NCBI RefSeq assembly: GCF_008189685.1
Contig: NZ_CP043312.1
Span: 541,312 to 605,311, forward strand
Source of the DNA: Candidatus Sneabacter namystus
GTDB lineage: Bacteria; Pseudomonadota; Alphaproteobacteria; Rickettsiales; Rickettsiaceae
Length of the DNA: 64,000 nucleotides
Reading direction: 5' to 3'
Below the pieces are notes generated by a model. It made no database searches. It was not told where the DNA came from and saw only the letters and a list, made by a program, of their open reading frames with translations. Position numbers and translations under genes: made by a program. Shown here one piece after another: positions 1 through 8,678 of this stretch; positions within the stretch are counted from its first letter, which is position 1; the number at the start of each line of letters is the position of its first letter.

Positions 1-323
1 ATAAGATTTTTAAATAATTGAGACTGCACAATGCAAATAGCGTTGTACCCAAGATATCCAACTAAAAAAGTACGAATGTATTCCAAAATTCCCACTACAA
101 TACCTAAAACACATACCACACAACAAGGCCGCAACACTTTATATAAAGTAAGATCAGCTAAAAAGAGGCTATTTACAGCAGGAGATAGATATCGTATGAA
201 TAACGCACTCAACTTTCCAGAAATAACTGTGCAAATCATCAAGACTATAAAACTCCATCTACGAACCAATATATAATCTCGTAATACACGCCATATGACA
301 CCTAAACTACCGCTATTAGTCAT
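1..323 (-). CDS. ABC exporter, MsbA-like, N-terminal part (cut by window edge)
   Basis: The reading frame opens with ATG at 323 and stays open to the window edge, giving about 107 codons. The protein begins MTNSGSLGVIWRVLRDYI and has two strongly hydrophobic stretches, near residues 22-36 and 70-90, followed by an amphipathic segment containing SQLFKNL. This is the layout of the first two transmembrane helices and first intracellular loop of type I ABC exporters of the MsbA/lipid-flippase group. Such proteins move lipids or other hydrophobic substrates across the inner membrane at the cost of ATP. The ATPase domain lies outside the window, so the substrate and exact subfamily cannot be decided. 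It is divergent from the next ABC gene, with about 130 bases between them. Confidence 0.6.
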   Translation of the reverse strand, partial: MTNSGSLGVIWRVLRDYILVRRWSFIVLMICTVISGKLSALFIRYLSPAVNSLFLADLTLYKVLRPCCVVCVLGIVVGILEYIRTFLVGYLGYNAICIVQSQLFKNL

Positions 324-452
324 GTAAATACACTAAAGGGATTTTTTGCCAATAAATTGTGCTTTATTAAGTAGCTTAAAGGAAAAAATTGTAGTAAATT
401 GTGCAAATCCGATCTAAAAAAGTTCACTTACAAAGCATCAACGTCAGCATAA

Positions 453-2216
453 ATGAATTCTGTCAACAAGTCCATATGGTCTTTCTTTTGGCATCACATC
501 AAACCATACAAATGGTTCTATCTGGTGATGCTATTAGCACCCATTACTTATAGTTTTGCACCATTTGCATACAATTATTCTGTAAAAATGCTAGTGGATA
601 TTTTAGCAAGACATGGAAGAAATTGGGGAACAGAAATTATGTCACCTATACTGTTACTTTTAGGTTCATTTATAGCATCACAAGTGCTGTGGAGAATAAG
701 TGAGGTAGCAGAATGGATGTCAGAACCCCTGGTAAGGCGTTCTATACTGTTATACACCTATGATCGTATACAAAATCATCCCTTGTCATTCTTTCAAAAT
801 ACTTATTCCGGTATAATAAATAGCAAAGCAAAAAGCTTATTAGAAGGATATGACAAATTTTGGGGAGAAATGCACTCTGGCGTCTTTCAAGAGGTATTGC
901 AGATAACAGTAGGCCTAGTTGCCCTATATATTACGCATGCACGGCTTGGTTTATATATCACTATGTGGATAACATTATATTGTGGTCTTATTTTCACACT
1001 CTCTCGCAAACTGTATTACCTAAACATATCAGAAGCACTAGGAAAACACGCAGTAATGGGAGAAATAGCTGATAAAGTGTTAAATATACTATCAATATAT
1101 AATTTTGCTACTAAACGACACGAAAGTAGACTACTAGACAACGATATTAAAGATTTGCTAATTCCAAGACAAGTCAAAGTATACAAATATGCGTGCTTTA
1201 TACAGATAGTCAACGGTGTAGCACACCTATGTATGTTCGCGTTTATATTGTTTTATTCTTTAAAACTATATCACAAAGAATTGATCACTTTAGGAGATGT
1301 AGCTCTAATTTTTAGCACCTCTGGTATGCTATCGTTAGATATTTGGCATGCTATGGAGGCAATGCAAGATCTCATAAAAGCTATGGGGGAAATGAAAAGT
1401 GCAATGGATATACTACAAACACCTGAAAAAATTAGCAATGGATGTAATGTACAACAATTAGATGCAAAAGAAAAACAGATACAATTTAAGAATATCTGCT
1501 TTAGCTATGACAATGATGTAATTCTATCCAATATAAATATTGTAATAAATCCAGGAGAAAAATTAGGAATAGTAGGATACTCAGGAACAGGTAAATCTAC
1601 ACTAATAGGGCTATTATTAAGGAATTTCACACCCACTTCAGGGCAAATTTTTGTAGGAGATCAAAACATACAAAACATAACAGAAGAATCCTTAAAAGCA
1701 AATATAGCAGTTGTTCCACAGGACATTATGCTCTTTAAACGCAGTGTCATAGACAATATACGATACGGAAATCTTTCAGCATCTGACGAAGAAGTAATAG
1801 CAGTAAGTAAGAAAGCACAATTGTCAGATTTTATAGACCATCTGCCAGATAAGTACAATTCACCGATTGGAGAAAGAGGAAGTAAAATATCCACAGGTCA
1901 AAGACAAAGAATTTCGATAGCAAGAGCAATGCTGAAAAATGCCCCTATTCTTATATTAGATGAGGCAACTTCTGCTCTTGATGGTAAAACAGAAAAAATA
2001 GTTCAAGAAAACATAGACACGATGGTGTCTGATAGTAAGAAAACTGTCATAATAATAGCGCATAGACTGTCTACTTTAAAAAATATGGATAGAATATTGG
2101 TACTAGGTAATAAAGGAATACAAGAAGAAGGTACACATGAAGAACTTATGGCGCAAAAAGACGGCATGTATAAAAAATTATGGGAAGTGCACAGCCAGTA
2201 TAACAAAACTGCATAA
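453..2216 (+). CDS. ABC transporter, fused permease and ATPase
   Basis: This 587-residue half-transporter is an inner-membrane exporter expected to work as a homodimer. Residues about 15-325 are the six-helix permease. The rest is the nucleotide-binding domain: Walker A GYSGTGKST at 375-383, signature STGQRQRIS from about 480, Walker B ILILDE ending at E504 and followed by the D-loop SALD, and the switch histidine in AHRLST at 537. All catalytic positions are intact, so it should be active. The substrate is not readable from the sequence; lipid, peptide or metal-linked export are all possible in this family. It has its own upstream region and faces away from the MsbA-like gene at the window edge. 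The next gene, yraN, converges on it with about 15 bases between the stops. Confidence 0.85.
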   Translation: MNSVNKSIWSFFWHHIKPYKWFYLVMLLAPITYSFAPFAYNYSVKMLVDILARHGRNWGTEIMSPILLLLGSFIASQVLWRISEVAEWMSEPLVRRSILLYTYDRIQNHPLSFFQNTYSGIINSKAKSLLEGYDKFWGEMHSGVFQEVLQITVGLVALYITHARLGLYITMWITLYCGLIFTLSRKLYYLNISEALGKHAVMGEIADKVLNILSIYNFATKRHESRLLDNDIKDLLIPRQVKVYKYACFIQIVNGVAHLCMFAFILFYSLKLYHKELITLGDVALIFSTSGMLSLDIWHAMEAMQDLIKAMGEMKSAMDILQTPEKISNGCNVQQLDAKEKQIQFKNICFSYDNDVILSNINIVINPGEKLGIVGYSGTGKSTLIGLLLRNFTPTSGQIFVGDQNIQNITEESLKANIAVVPQDIMLFKRSVIDNIRYGNLSASDEEVIAVSKKAQLSDFIDHLPDKYNSPIGERGSKISTGQRQRISIARAMLKNAPILILDEATSALDGKTEKIVQENIDTMVSDSKKTVIIIAHRLSTLKNMDRILVLGNKGIQEEGTHEELMAQKDGMYKKLWEVHSQYNKTA

Positions 2217-2231
2217 GGCTTTCGTTTAAGT

Positions 2232-2588
2232 TCAATATATCCAGCTATTACATGTTACAGATGCAAAAAATACATACCTAACCAAGGCAAAGTCAACACG
2301 AACATTGTATCCCTCGTATTTTTTGTGATAGTGCTGCAAAAAAATCTCCCCTACCCTCCTTATTCTTTTTAGCTGCCTTACATGAATAAGGTTACAAGAG
2401 GAAACGCGGCTTCTAGCCTTTACCTCAATGAACACTAAAGTACGAAATCGCACAGCTATTATGTCAATCTCTCCTCTTTTATGTAAACGCCATCTATGAG
2501 CAACAATCTTATACCCAAATAAAATATACCGCAATATCACGACATATTCCGCAATTAAACCAAGCCTAACACGAGATAAACCCAACAT
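2232..2588 (-). CDS. yraN: YraN/UPF0102 family nuclease-fold protein
   Basis: The protein has 118 residues, the usual length for UPF0102. The central pattern GEIDIIAVRF followed by LVFIEVKARS is the family hallmark and resembles the D-x(n)-E-x-K core of restriction-like and Holliday-junction nuclease folds; the D is in GEIDII and the E and K are in FIEVK. The cellular role is poorly defined and a DNA-processing function is inferred from the fold. It lies 28 bases downstream of the parvulin gene on the same strand and the two probably share a transcript. The start is ATG at 2588. The C-terminus is short and ends in an unusual Cys/Trp-containing tail. Confidence 0.8.
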   Translation of the reverse strand: MLGLSRVRLGLIAEYVVILRYILFGYKIVAHRWRLHKRGEIDIIAVRFRTLVFIEVKARSRVSSCNLIHVRQLKRIRRVGEIFLQHYHKKYEGYNVRVDFALVRYVFFASVTCNSWIY

Positions 2589-2616
2589 AGAACTACTCTA
2601 GGTTAAGGAAGATGCT

Positions 2617-3444
2617 TTACCTAACAAATATGCGAACCTGAGCTTGCTTCATTAAAGAATCAACAACCTGCTCTCCTTCACGTGCCTTAAGTTTATTTCT
2701 CAAAGCAAGGCCCACCTGCCCTAAAGAAGGAATATCTGCAACCTGCCTTTTATCAATAATTTTCACCAAGAAAAACTCAGAGCCAATATGTGTAACACCA
2801 GAACATTCACCTACGTTCAAACTAAATATCACATTTTCTAGTTCAGAGTTTAAATCACCAGGTCTAAAATATCTTGCATCGTCAGCAAATTTACTACCTT
2901 CTGGTAAAGCCTTTACCATATCATTAAATTTACCACCAGCCTTAATTTTTTGTAAAAACGCTGAAGCATCTAATTTTGTAGGGAACCTTAATACTATAAT
3001 TTTCGCCTCTCCCTTTTCTTTCAAATTTTTCACGAAGCTATTATACTCATTTTCCACAACAGCATCTGTGACGCATTCATTGACTTTTTTGTCTAAAAAA
3101 AACTCCATCAAAAACATTTTAGAGTACGTATCAAATGCTTTCTTATACTCCGGAGATTTCTCTATTTTGCTTTCTTTTGCAGCATCTTCTAAAACAAGAG
3201 ATTTAACATATTCACGAATAATATGCTGTCGCCATTCTTTAGGTAAATCAAAAAATGGCTTCATTTGAGTATCAGAAGCCTTTCTAGACCACAAATCATA
3301 AAAGTCAAGAAGTTGCCTTTCTGTGATCTGCTTGTTTTTATAAGTTGCAACAATGTCCAACCCAACACTTTGATCTTTGGCATAAGCAGAAAAAAAACCA
3401 AACACTATGGCATAAAAAACAAAAACCCTATTCAACAACATCAT
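2617..3444 (-). CDS. Exported parvulin-type peptidyl-prolyl isomerase
   Basis: The 275-residue protein starts with a signal peptide (MMLLNRVFVFYAIVFGFFSAYA, cleavage likely after AYA), so it should act in the periplasm. A helical SurA/PrsA-like N-terminal region runs from about 30 to 130 and a parvulin domain follows at about 135-240, recognisable from the segments FPTKLDASAFLQKIKAGGKF, the ARYFRPGDL block and FFLVKIIDKR. Proteins of this kind assist folding of exported and outer-membrane proteins by catalysing proline isomerisation; Rickettsia encodes a similar stand-alone parvulin. It is upstream of yraN on the same strand and divergent from secA, which fits an envelope-export neighbourhood. 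Catalytic activity itself is inferred. Confidence 0.82.
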   Translation of the reverse strand: MMLLNRVFVFYAIVFGFFSAYAKDQSVGLDIVATYKNKQITERQLLDFYDLWSRKASDTQMKPFFDLPKEWRQHIIREYVKSLVLEDAAKESKIEKSPEYKKAFDTYSKMFLMEFFLDKKVNECVTDAVVENEYNSFVKNLKEKGEAKIIVLRFPTKLDASAFLQKIKAGGKFNDMVKALPEGSKFADDARYFRPGDLNSELENVIFSLNVGECSGVTHIGSEFFLVKIIDKRQVADIPSLGQVGLALRNKLKAREGEQVVDSLMKQAQVRIFVR

Positions 3445-3638
3445 AGTAAAACCGTATATATGCTAATCAACTTTATTATTTTCAAGTTCCCTAATAAGAA
3501 ACCAGCAACACAATAACACAAAAATTCATACATATGAAGCTATATCTCTCTCAGATCAATTTGCTAAAATCAATATATACATCTATCCTTACTACGTGTT
3601 TTTTCATCACATTGTAAAACGTATATTTGTTAACGGTT

Positions 3639-6248
3639 ATGCTCGGTATTTTCACTAAATTTTTCAATTTCAAATATAAGAATAAAGTAAAAAAATTATA
3701 CAAGTGCTTGGACGAAATAAACTCTTATGAAAGTAGAGTATCAAATTTCACAGACAAAGAACTAAAACAGCAAACGCAGATTTTAAAAGACAAAATAGCT
3801 ACTGAAATACACGTATCACAAGCTACGCTATGTTTAGCATTTGCTGTTGTAAGAGAAGCAACCAAACGCACTTTAAACATACGACATTTTGATGTTCAAA
3901 TACTGGGCGGAGTATCGTTATATAACGGATGTGTTGCAGAAATGGCAACAGGAGAAGGTAAAACTTTAGCAGCCACAACGGCAACATATCTACGAGCTTT
4001 AGAAGGAAAAGGAGTGCATATCGTGACAGTAAATGACTATCTAGCAGAAAGAGATGCCAATGATATGAAGCCAATTTTTGAATTCTTAGGTCTCTCAGTA
4101 GGATGCATTACAGCAGAAAAAGATGATAAAGAAAGAAAAAGAGCTTATATGTGCGATATAACATATGCTACTAACAATGAATTGGGCTTTGATTACCTAC
4201 GCGATAACACAAAATTTAGTCAAGAAGATAAAGTGCAAAGAGAATTGCATGCAGCATGCATAGACGAAGCAGATTCTATACTTATAGATGAAGCTCGTAC
4301 TCCTTTGGTATTATCAGGCTCAGTAGATGAAAATTTAGACCTATGGAATATTATTGATTCCTTAATATCCCAGTTAGATAGTTGCTTATTTTCTAAAGAT
4401 GAAAAAATGAGCTCGGTAGCACTAACAGAAGAAGGTGTTCTACATTTAGAAAAAAAATTACAACATCTATCTATACTGCCAACTAAAGCAAACTTGTACG
4501 ATCCAGAACATTCACACCTGGTTTACCAAATAAACCAGAGTCTAAGAGCTCATACACTCTTTCAAAAAGATGTTGATTATATAGTCAGAGACAACAAAGT
4601 ATTATGTCTAAACAAAAATACAGGACGAATATCAGAAGGTAAACGCTATGCCAGTGGATTACATCAGGCACTAGAAGCTAAAGAAAAAGTAAAGATCCTA
4701 CCAGAAAATGAAGAGTTAGCGTCTATAACATTTCAAAATTATTTCAGATTATACAATCACATATCTGGTATGACTGGTACAGCTGCGACAGAAGCAGAAG
4801 AATTTAAAACAGTATACAAGTTAGACGTAATCACCATACCAACTAACAAGCCTTTAAAAAGAATAGATCATTCCGATTCAATATATGCAACAGAACAAGC
4901 AAAATACAAAGCAGTATGTGCATTAATTAAAGAAAGATATGAAATAGGACAGCCAATGCTAATAGGTACAGAAGACATACAACAGTCAGAACTTCTTTCT
5001 AAAATATTACAGAAAGAAAAAATTAAACATAATGTTCTAAATGCAAAAAATCATGCCATGGAAGCCAAAATTATAGCACAAGCAGGGTGCTTCAAAAGTG
5101 TCACAATTTCAACCAATATGGCTGGCAGAGGAACAGATATAAAACTAGGAGGTAATGTCAATGAAGAAATTAGGCAATTTGTATCACATAATTCCGATAT
5201 AGATGAAGAAAAACTGAAATTAAAAATTCAAGAAATAGAAGCGCATCATAAATATCAAAAGGAGAAAGTACAACAAGCAGGAGGGCTATTGGTGATAGGA
5301 ACAGTAAGACATGAAAGTAGAAGAATAGATAATCAGTTGAGGGGACGTTCCGGTAGACAAGGAGATGTAGGACAGTCAAAGTTTTTCCTATCTCTAGATG
5401 ATAAATTAATAAGAATTTTTGCATCAGAAAAAAGCATTAATTTTCTAAAAAAGCAACTATCCAAAGAAGCTGATCAAGTTATAGATCATAATATGGCAAG
5501 CTATGCAATAAAGACTGCTCAAAAAAGAATGGAAAATCAGCACTATGAAATGAGACAGCATCTTCTCAAGTTTGATGATGTAATCAATAAACAAAGAACC
5601 ATAATTTATGAACAAAGAAATAAAATTATGGAGAACAATGTTTTAGCAATTGATACATTAGCTGGTATAGTACAAGATGCTCTTTTTGGCTTGTTATCTA
5701 CGAAAATTACTTCAACTTTCCTATCAGAAGAAGATAAAAACATTGCACAAATAACCCTAGAAACAATTTGCGGTATAAAAGACAGTGATGCTTTATTGAA
5801 AGGATGTCAAAATGCCAAAGATATAGCAGAAAAAGCAGCAAATAAAGTGTGTGAAATACACAAAACAAGGGAGGAATTATATGACGCTGCTACTCTAAAG
5901 GCTATGGTAACATATTTAAGATTGTCGACATTAGATAACGTATGGAAAGAACACCTTGCAAATTTATCTGTCGTAAAAGAAGCTATCCAAAATAGGGCCT
6001 ACGCTCAAAAAGATCCTCTATCAGAATATAAAGCAGAAGCGTTTGAATCGTTTACTAAAATGATAGACAAATTCAATATCTTGTTTATTCAAAAGTTATC
6101 TTTCCTAGAAAAAATGACACAGGCACAAGATACCAAACAGAAAGAAGAGCAACTAACGAACAACAGTACAAGACGCAATCAAAAATGCCACTGCAATTCA
6201 GGAAAGAAATACAAACACTGTCATGGAAAAGACATACTGACAGCATAA
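3639..6248 (+). CDS. secA: Preprotein translocase ATPase SecA
   Basis: SecA drives post-translational export of unfolded proteins through SecYEG. The first ATG of the frame is at 3639 and yields 869 residues beginning MLGIFTKFF; an in-frame TTG twelve bases upstream is possible but less likely. Walker A MATGEGKT is at 102-109, DEADSILIDEARTPL marks Walker B and the start of the cross-linking region, NMAGRGTDIKLGG is the second helicase motif block, and RGRSGRQGD is motif VI. The last about 25 residues hold the zinc-binding tail C-x-C-x(8)-C-H (KCHCNSGKKYKHCHG), which binds SecB and phospholipid in other bacteria. Length and motifs are complete. The gene converges on the unknown exported protein, with nine bases between the stops. 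Confidence 0.97.
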   Translation: MLGIFTKFFNFKYKNKVKKLYKCLDEINSYESRVSNFTDKELKQQTQILKDKIATEIHVSQATLCLAFAVVREATKRTLNIRHFDVQILGGVSLYNGCVAEMATGEGKTLAATTATYLRALEGKGVHIVTVNDYLAERDANDMKPIFEFLGLSVGCITAEKDDKERKRAYMCDITYATNNELGFDYLRDNTKFSQEDKVQRELHAACIDEADSILIDEARTPLVLSGSVDENLDLWNIIDSLISQLDSCLFSKDEKMSSVALTEEGVLHLEKKLQHLSILPTKANLYDPEHSHLVYQINQSLRAHTLFQKDVDYIVRDNKVLCLNKNTGRISEGKRYASGLHQALEAKEKVKILPENEELASITFQNYFRLYNHISGMTGTAATEAEEFKTVYKLDVITIPTNKPLKRIDHSDSIYATEQAKYKAVCALIKERYEIGQPMLIGTEDIQQSELLSKILQKEKIKHNVLNAKNHAMEAKIIAQAGCFKSVTISTNMAGRGTDIKLGGNVNEEIRQFVSHNSDIDEEKLKLKIQEIEAHHKYQKEKVQQAGGLLVIGTVRHESRRIDNQLRGRSGRQGDVGQSKFFLSLDDKLIRIFASEKSINFLKKQLSKEADQVIDHNMASYAIKTAQKRMENQHYEMRQHLLKFDDVINKQRTIIYEQRNKIMENNVLAIDTLAGIVQDALFGLLSTKITSTFLSEEDKNIAQITLETICGIKDSDALLKGCQNAKDIAEKAANKVCEIHKTREELYDAATLKAMVTYLRLSTLDNVWKEHLANLSVVKEAIQNRAYAQKDPLSEYKAEAFESFTKMIDKFNILFIQKLSFLEKMTQAQDTKQKEEQLTNNSTRRNQKCHCNSGKKYKHCHGKDILTA

Positions 6249-6257
6249 CTGCCCAAT

Positions 6258-6755
6258 TTACTTTTTAAAAGAAGATTTAAATGATGTACCGTTATTATTC
6301 TTCTTTCTTCCACTATATTTCTTCTTTGCTTTGTTTAAATTGTCGTTTTGTATAGATGATAAAAAACGCAATTTTCTTTCAAAATCCCTTTTTTTTGCTT
6401 GGTGAGATTTTACAGCATCCGAAAGTTGCATATACAAAGAAGTCTTTAACTTCCTTAACCTAACAAGTTCTTTATCTATATCAGCCAAATTTTCAAAATA
6501 TTTAATCTCTTCTTCTTTTACTTCCTTTGGAACACTTGAAAGATACTTAGTATATTCATTGATCACGCGCTCATATTCCAACGATTTCAATGCCAGAGAA
6601 TTATTTTGCTCAATAGCTGAAGTATTAGTGGCGGGATCAGAAGCTGCGGTATTAGAAGCCAAAGATAAAGCCTTATCATCAGACGCTGCATACACATTTG
6701 TCACTACACACAAACCAAATATCAGCACTAAACACGAATTGAAAAACTTAAGCAT
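6258..6755 (-). CDS. Unknown exported coiled-coil protein
   Basis: I do not recognise this 165-residue protein. It begins with a clear signal peptide (MLKFFNSCLVLIFGLCVVTNVYAAS, cleavage likely after VYA), then a low-complexity Ala/Ser/Asn/Thr linker at about 25-50. From about 55 to 140 it is rich in Glu, Lys and Leu with heptad-like spacing, suggesting a long alpha-helical coiled coil. The last 25 residues are very basic (Lys, Asn, Ser). It would therefore be periplasmic or membrane-associated. It is the only gene between secA, on which it converges, and the tlc1 leader, with which it diverges. A structural or scaffold role is plausible but nothing in the sequence proves it. Confidence 0.6.
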   Translation of the reverse strand: MLKFFNSCLVLIFGLCVVTNVYAASDDKALSLASNTAASDPATNTSAIEQNNSLALKSLEYERVINEYTKYLSSVPKEVKEEEIKYFENLADIDKELVRLRKLKTSLYMQLSDAVKSHQAKKRDFERKLRFLSSIQNDNLNKAKKKYSGRKKNNNGTSFKSSFKK

Positions 6756-6892
6756 AATATCGACGTCTACTTTACATTTTAATTAAGGTATCCTCTAAAG
6801 CTTTACAAAAATTAAAACAAAAATCAACCTCGACACACACATTATTACACATAGAAACAGAAACAAAAAAGTTTAATTACATGCAAAATCAC

Positions 6893-6921
6893 TTGACACT
6901 AGACAGAAAAAACCGTAAGGA
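6893..6921 (+). promoter_or_regulatory. Candidate promoter upstream of tlc1
   Basis: A perfect -35 hexamer TTGACA (6893-6898) is followed after 17 bases by TAAGGA (6916-6921), a weak -10; GATACT a few bases further is an alternative. It lies about 190 bases upstream of tlc1 and would give a long 5' leader. Confidence 0.4.
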
Positions 6922-6925
6922 TACT

Positions 6926-7088
6926 AGTCTGCCAAGTGATCTGCGTGTCAAACATAGACGTGCGGATAGGATTTGTATACGGTTAGTGAGGAATCGAAGA
7001 AACTTAAATTTTGAGTAGTAGAATCTAAGCAACCATAAAAAGGCAGATGTATGACTACTAAAAAAGATTTTTATCGTAATTGATTTAT
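6926..7088 (+). other. Candidate structured leader of tlc1
   Basis: This gene-free stretch between the exported coiled-coil gene and tlc1 can form an 11-base-pair stem, 6939-6949 with 6957-6967, closing a 7-base loop AAACATA. Three of the pairs are G-U, which favours an RNA rather than a DNA structure. A short outer inverted repeat, AACCGTA (6911-6917) with TACGGTT (6978-6984), brackets it. Further down, TAGTAG (7016-7021) can pair with CTACTA (7055-7060), enclosing the start of a ten-codon reading frame. It matches no riboswitch or small RNA family I can name. Confidence 0.35.
7051..7083 (+). CDS. Possible ten-codon leader peptide before tlc1
   Basis: ATG at 7051 opens a frame encoding MTTKKDFYRN and ends in TGA at 7081-7083, five bases before the tlc1 ATG. 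An AAAAAGG sequence about eight bases upstream could serve as ribosome binding site. Its position and its overlap with the TAGTAG/CTACTA pairing suggest a translated leader that could couple or attenuate tlc1 expression, but so short a frame can occur by chance. Confidence 0.25.
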   Translation: MTTKKDFYRN

Positions 7089-8588
7089 ATGAGTAATGAA
7101 ATTAAGTTTTCTGGCCTAAGAGCATGTTTTTGGCCCATAACAGCACATGAAAGCAAGAAAATTATCCCTCTTGCGTCCTTGATGTTTTTTGTTTTGTTTA
7201 ATTACACTATCTTAAGGGATATAAAAGATAGCTTAATTTTAACAGCACCGGGATGTGGTTCGGAATCGTTTAGTTTCTTGAAACTATGGGGCACCCTACC
7301 ATTTGCTATTATCATAATGGGCCTTTACAGCAAGGCTTCTCTTGTACTATCTAGACCTAATTTATTCAGGGCGACGGTGATAATGTTTGTAACATTTTTT
7401 ACCGTTTTTGGATTTGTCATTTTTCCAAATGCAGATATACTACATGCGTCTCCAGAATGGATTACAACTACCGCACATCAATACCCAAATTTCAGATACG
7501 TTATAGCTCTTGTAGGTAATTGGAGCTATTCTCTATTCTTTATATTTGCGGAACTGTGGGGAAATATAGCCTTGTCAGTTTTATTTTGGCAGTTTGCAAA
7601 CGAAATAACAAAAATTTCAGAAGCCAGAAGAGTATATCCTTTGCTAGGCCTGATAGCTAATGTAGGAGGATTTTTAGCAGGTCAAGGTTTAGTTGTACTT
7701 GCAAAATCTACGAAACATCTACCTGAAGCAGACAGATGGGCGTACAGCATGAAATGGGTCATTCTTGCACTTGTAATATGTGCCTGCACAGTATTGTACA
7801 TACACCACTGGATAGTGACTAGAATCATGACAGATGCCACCTTATATGATCCTGACACTCAAGGAGCGAAAAAAAAGAAAGTAAAGTTATCCTTTATGCA
7901 GGGTATGAAAGCAGTTTTCAGTTCTCAATACATAGGATTTTTGGTTATTTTACCTTTGGCGTATGGTATTACCATCAATTTCGTTGAAGCTACCTTTAAA
8001 AACCAAGTCAAAATTATGTTTAAGACGCCTACAGACATAATGGAATTTTATGGTAATTATTCAAGTATTACATCTACTGTCACAGCGGTATTAATGATCA
8101 TCGGTGCGAATCTCACAAGATTATTTAGTTGGAGATTCTGTGCATTAGCAACACCAGTTATGACACTAGTTGCAGGATCGTTATTCTTTGCAATTTTATT
8201 GCTGCAAGAAAAAACATCTTGCGTGTTATCGTCATTGGCCATATCGCCTATTACCATATCTGTATATTTAGGAGTCGCGCTAATAGCCCTTAGTAAAGGT
8301 ACAAAATATGCTCTCTTTGACCCTACGAAAGAGATGGCATATATACCTTTAGACGACGATCTGAGAACCCAAGGAAAAGCCGCAGTGGATGGAGTAGGCG
8401 GAAGGTTGGGAAAATCTGGTTCAGGAATTATCCAACAGACATTCTTCCTAGTGTCTGCAACAGCTACGCAAATGTCCATTGCTCCATATCTTGCAATGTT
8501 ATTAGTGGGCTTTTGCCTAATATGGATCATATCCGTATCCAAACTATCTGTGCTGTTTGAAAAAGCACGGGCAGAAAAAAATATGTAA
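7089..8588 (+). CDS. tlc: ADP/ATP translocase, copy 1
   Basis: This is a 499-residue nucleotide transporter of the Tlc family, found in Rickettsiales, Chlamydiae and plastids, with about twelve transmembrane helices. It begins MSNEIKFSGLRACFWPIT; a TTG nine bases upstream is a less likely start. Family features include NYTILRDIKDSLI near the first helix, the NWSYSLFFIFAELWGNIALSVLFWQFAN block, and the late KGTKYALFDPTKEMAYIPLDDDLRTQGKAAVDGVGGR segment. Tlc proteins exchange host ATP for bacterial ADP, or import other nucleotides, across the inner membrane. A second copy is at 33.7 kb; paralogues in Rickettsia differ in nucleotide preference, so the substrate here is uncertain. Transcription probably ends at the hairpin at 8623-8668. 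Confidence 0.93.
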   Translation: MSNEIKFSGLRACFWPITAHESKKIIPLASLMFFVLFNYTILRDIKDSLILTAPGCGSESFSFLKLWGTLPFAIIIMGLYSKASLVLSRPNLFRATVIMFVTFFTVFGFVIFPNADILHASPEWITTTAHQYPNFRYVIALVGNWSYSLFFIFAELWGNIALSVLFWQFANEITKISEARRVYPLLGLIANVGGFLAGQGLVVLAKSTKHLPEADRWAYSMKWVILALVICACTVLYIHHWIVTRIMTDATLYDPDTQGAKKKKVKLSFMQGMKAVFSSQYIGFLVILPLAYGITINFVEATFKNQVKIMFKTPTDIMEFYGNYSSITSTVTAVLMIIGANLTRLFSWRFCALATPVMTLVAGSLFFAILLLQEKTSCVLSSLAISPITISVYLGVALIALSKGTKYALFDPTKEMAYIPLDDDLRTQGKAAVDGVGGRLGKSGSGIIQQTFFLVSATATQMSIAPYLAMLLVGFCLIWIISVSKLSVLFEKARAEKNM

Positions 8589-8622
8589 CAAATAAATTTG
8601 TAATACAGTAAAAGAAGACAGC

Positions 8623-8668
8623 TACAAAGAAGGGTACATTTTGCAAAAAATAACTATCCTTCTTTGTA
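8623..8668. terminator. Bidirectional terminator hairpin between tlc1 and mutL
   Basis: A perfect 11-base-pair inverted repeat, TACAAAGAAGG at 8623-8633 with CCTTCTTTGTA at 8658-8668, flanks an A-rich 24-base loop. It sits between the convergent stops of tlc1 (8588) and mutL (8679). No long T run follows, so it may terminate weakly or act as an RNA 3' end stabiliser. Confidence 0.55.
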
Positions 8669-8678
8669 CATTAGTATT

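Noticed and set aside
31..276. 81-codon plus-strand open frame at the left edge
   Set aside because: The opposite strand encodes the N-terminus of an ABC exporter with clear membrane helices, which explains this region better.
8057..8542. 161-codon minus-strand open frame
   Set aside because: It is antisense to the conserved part of tlc1.
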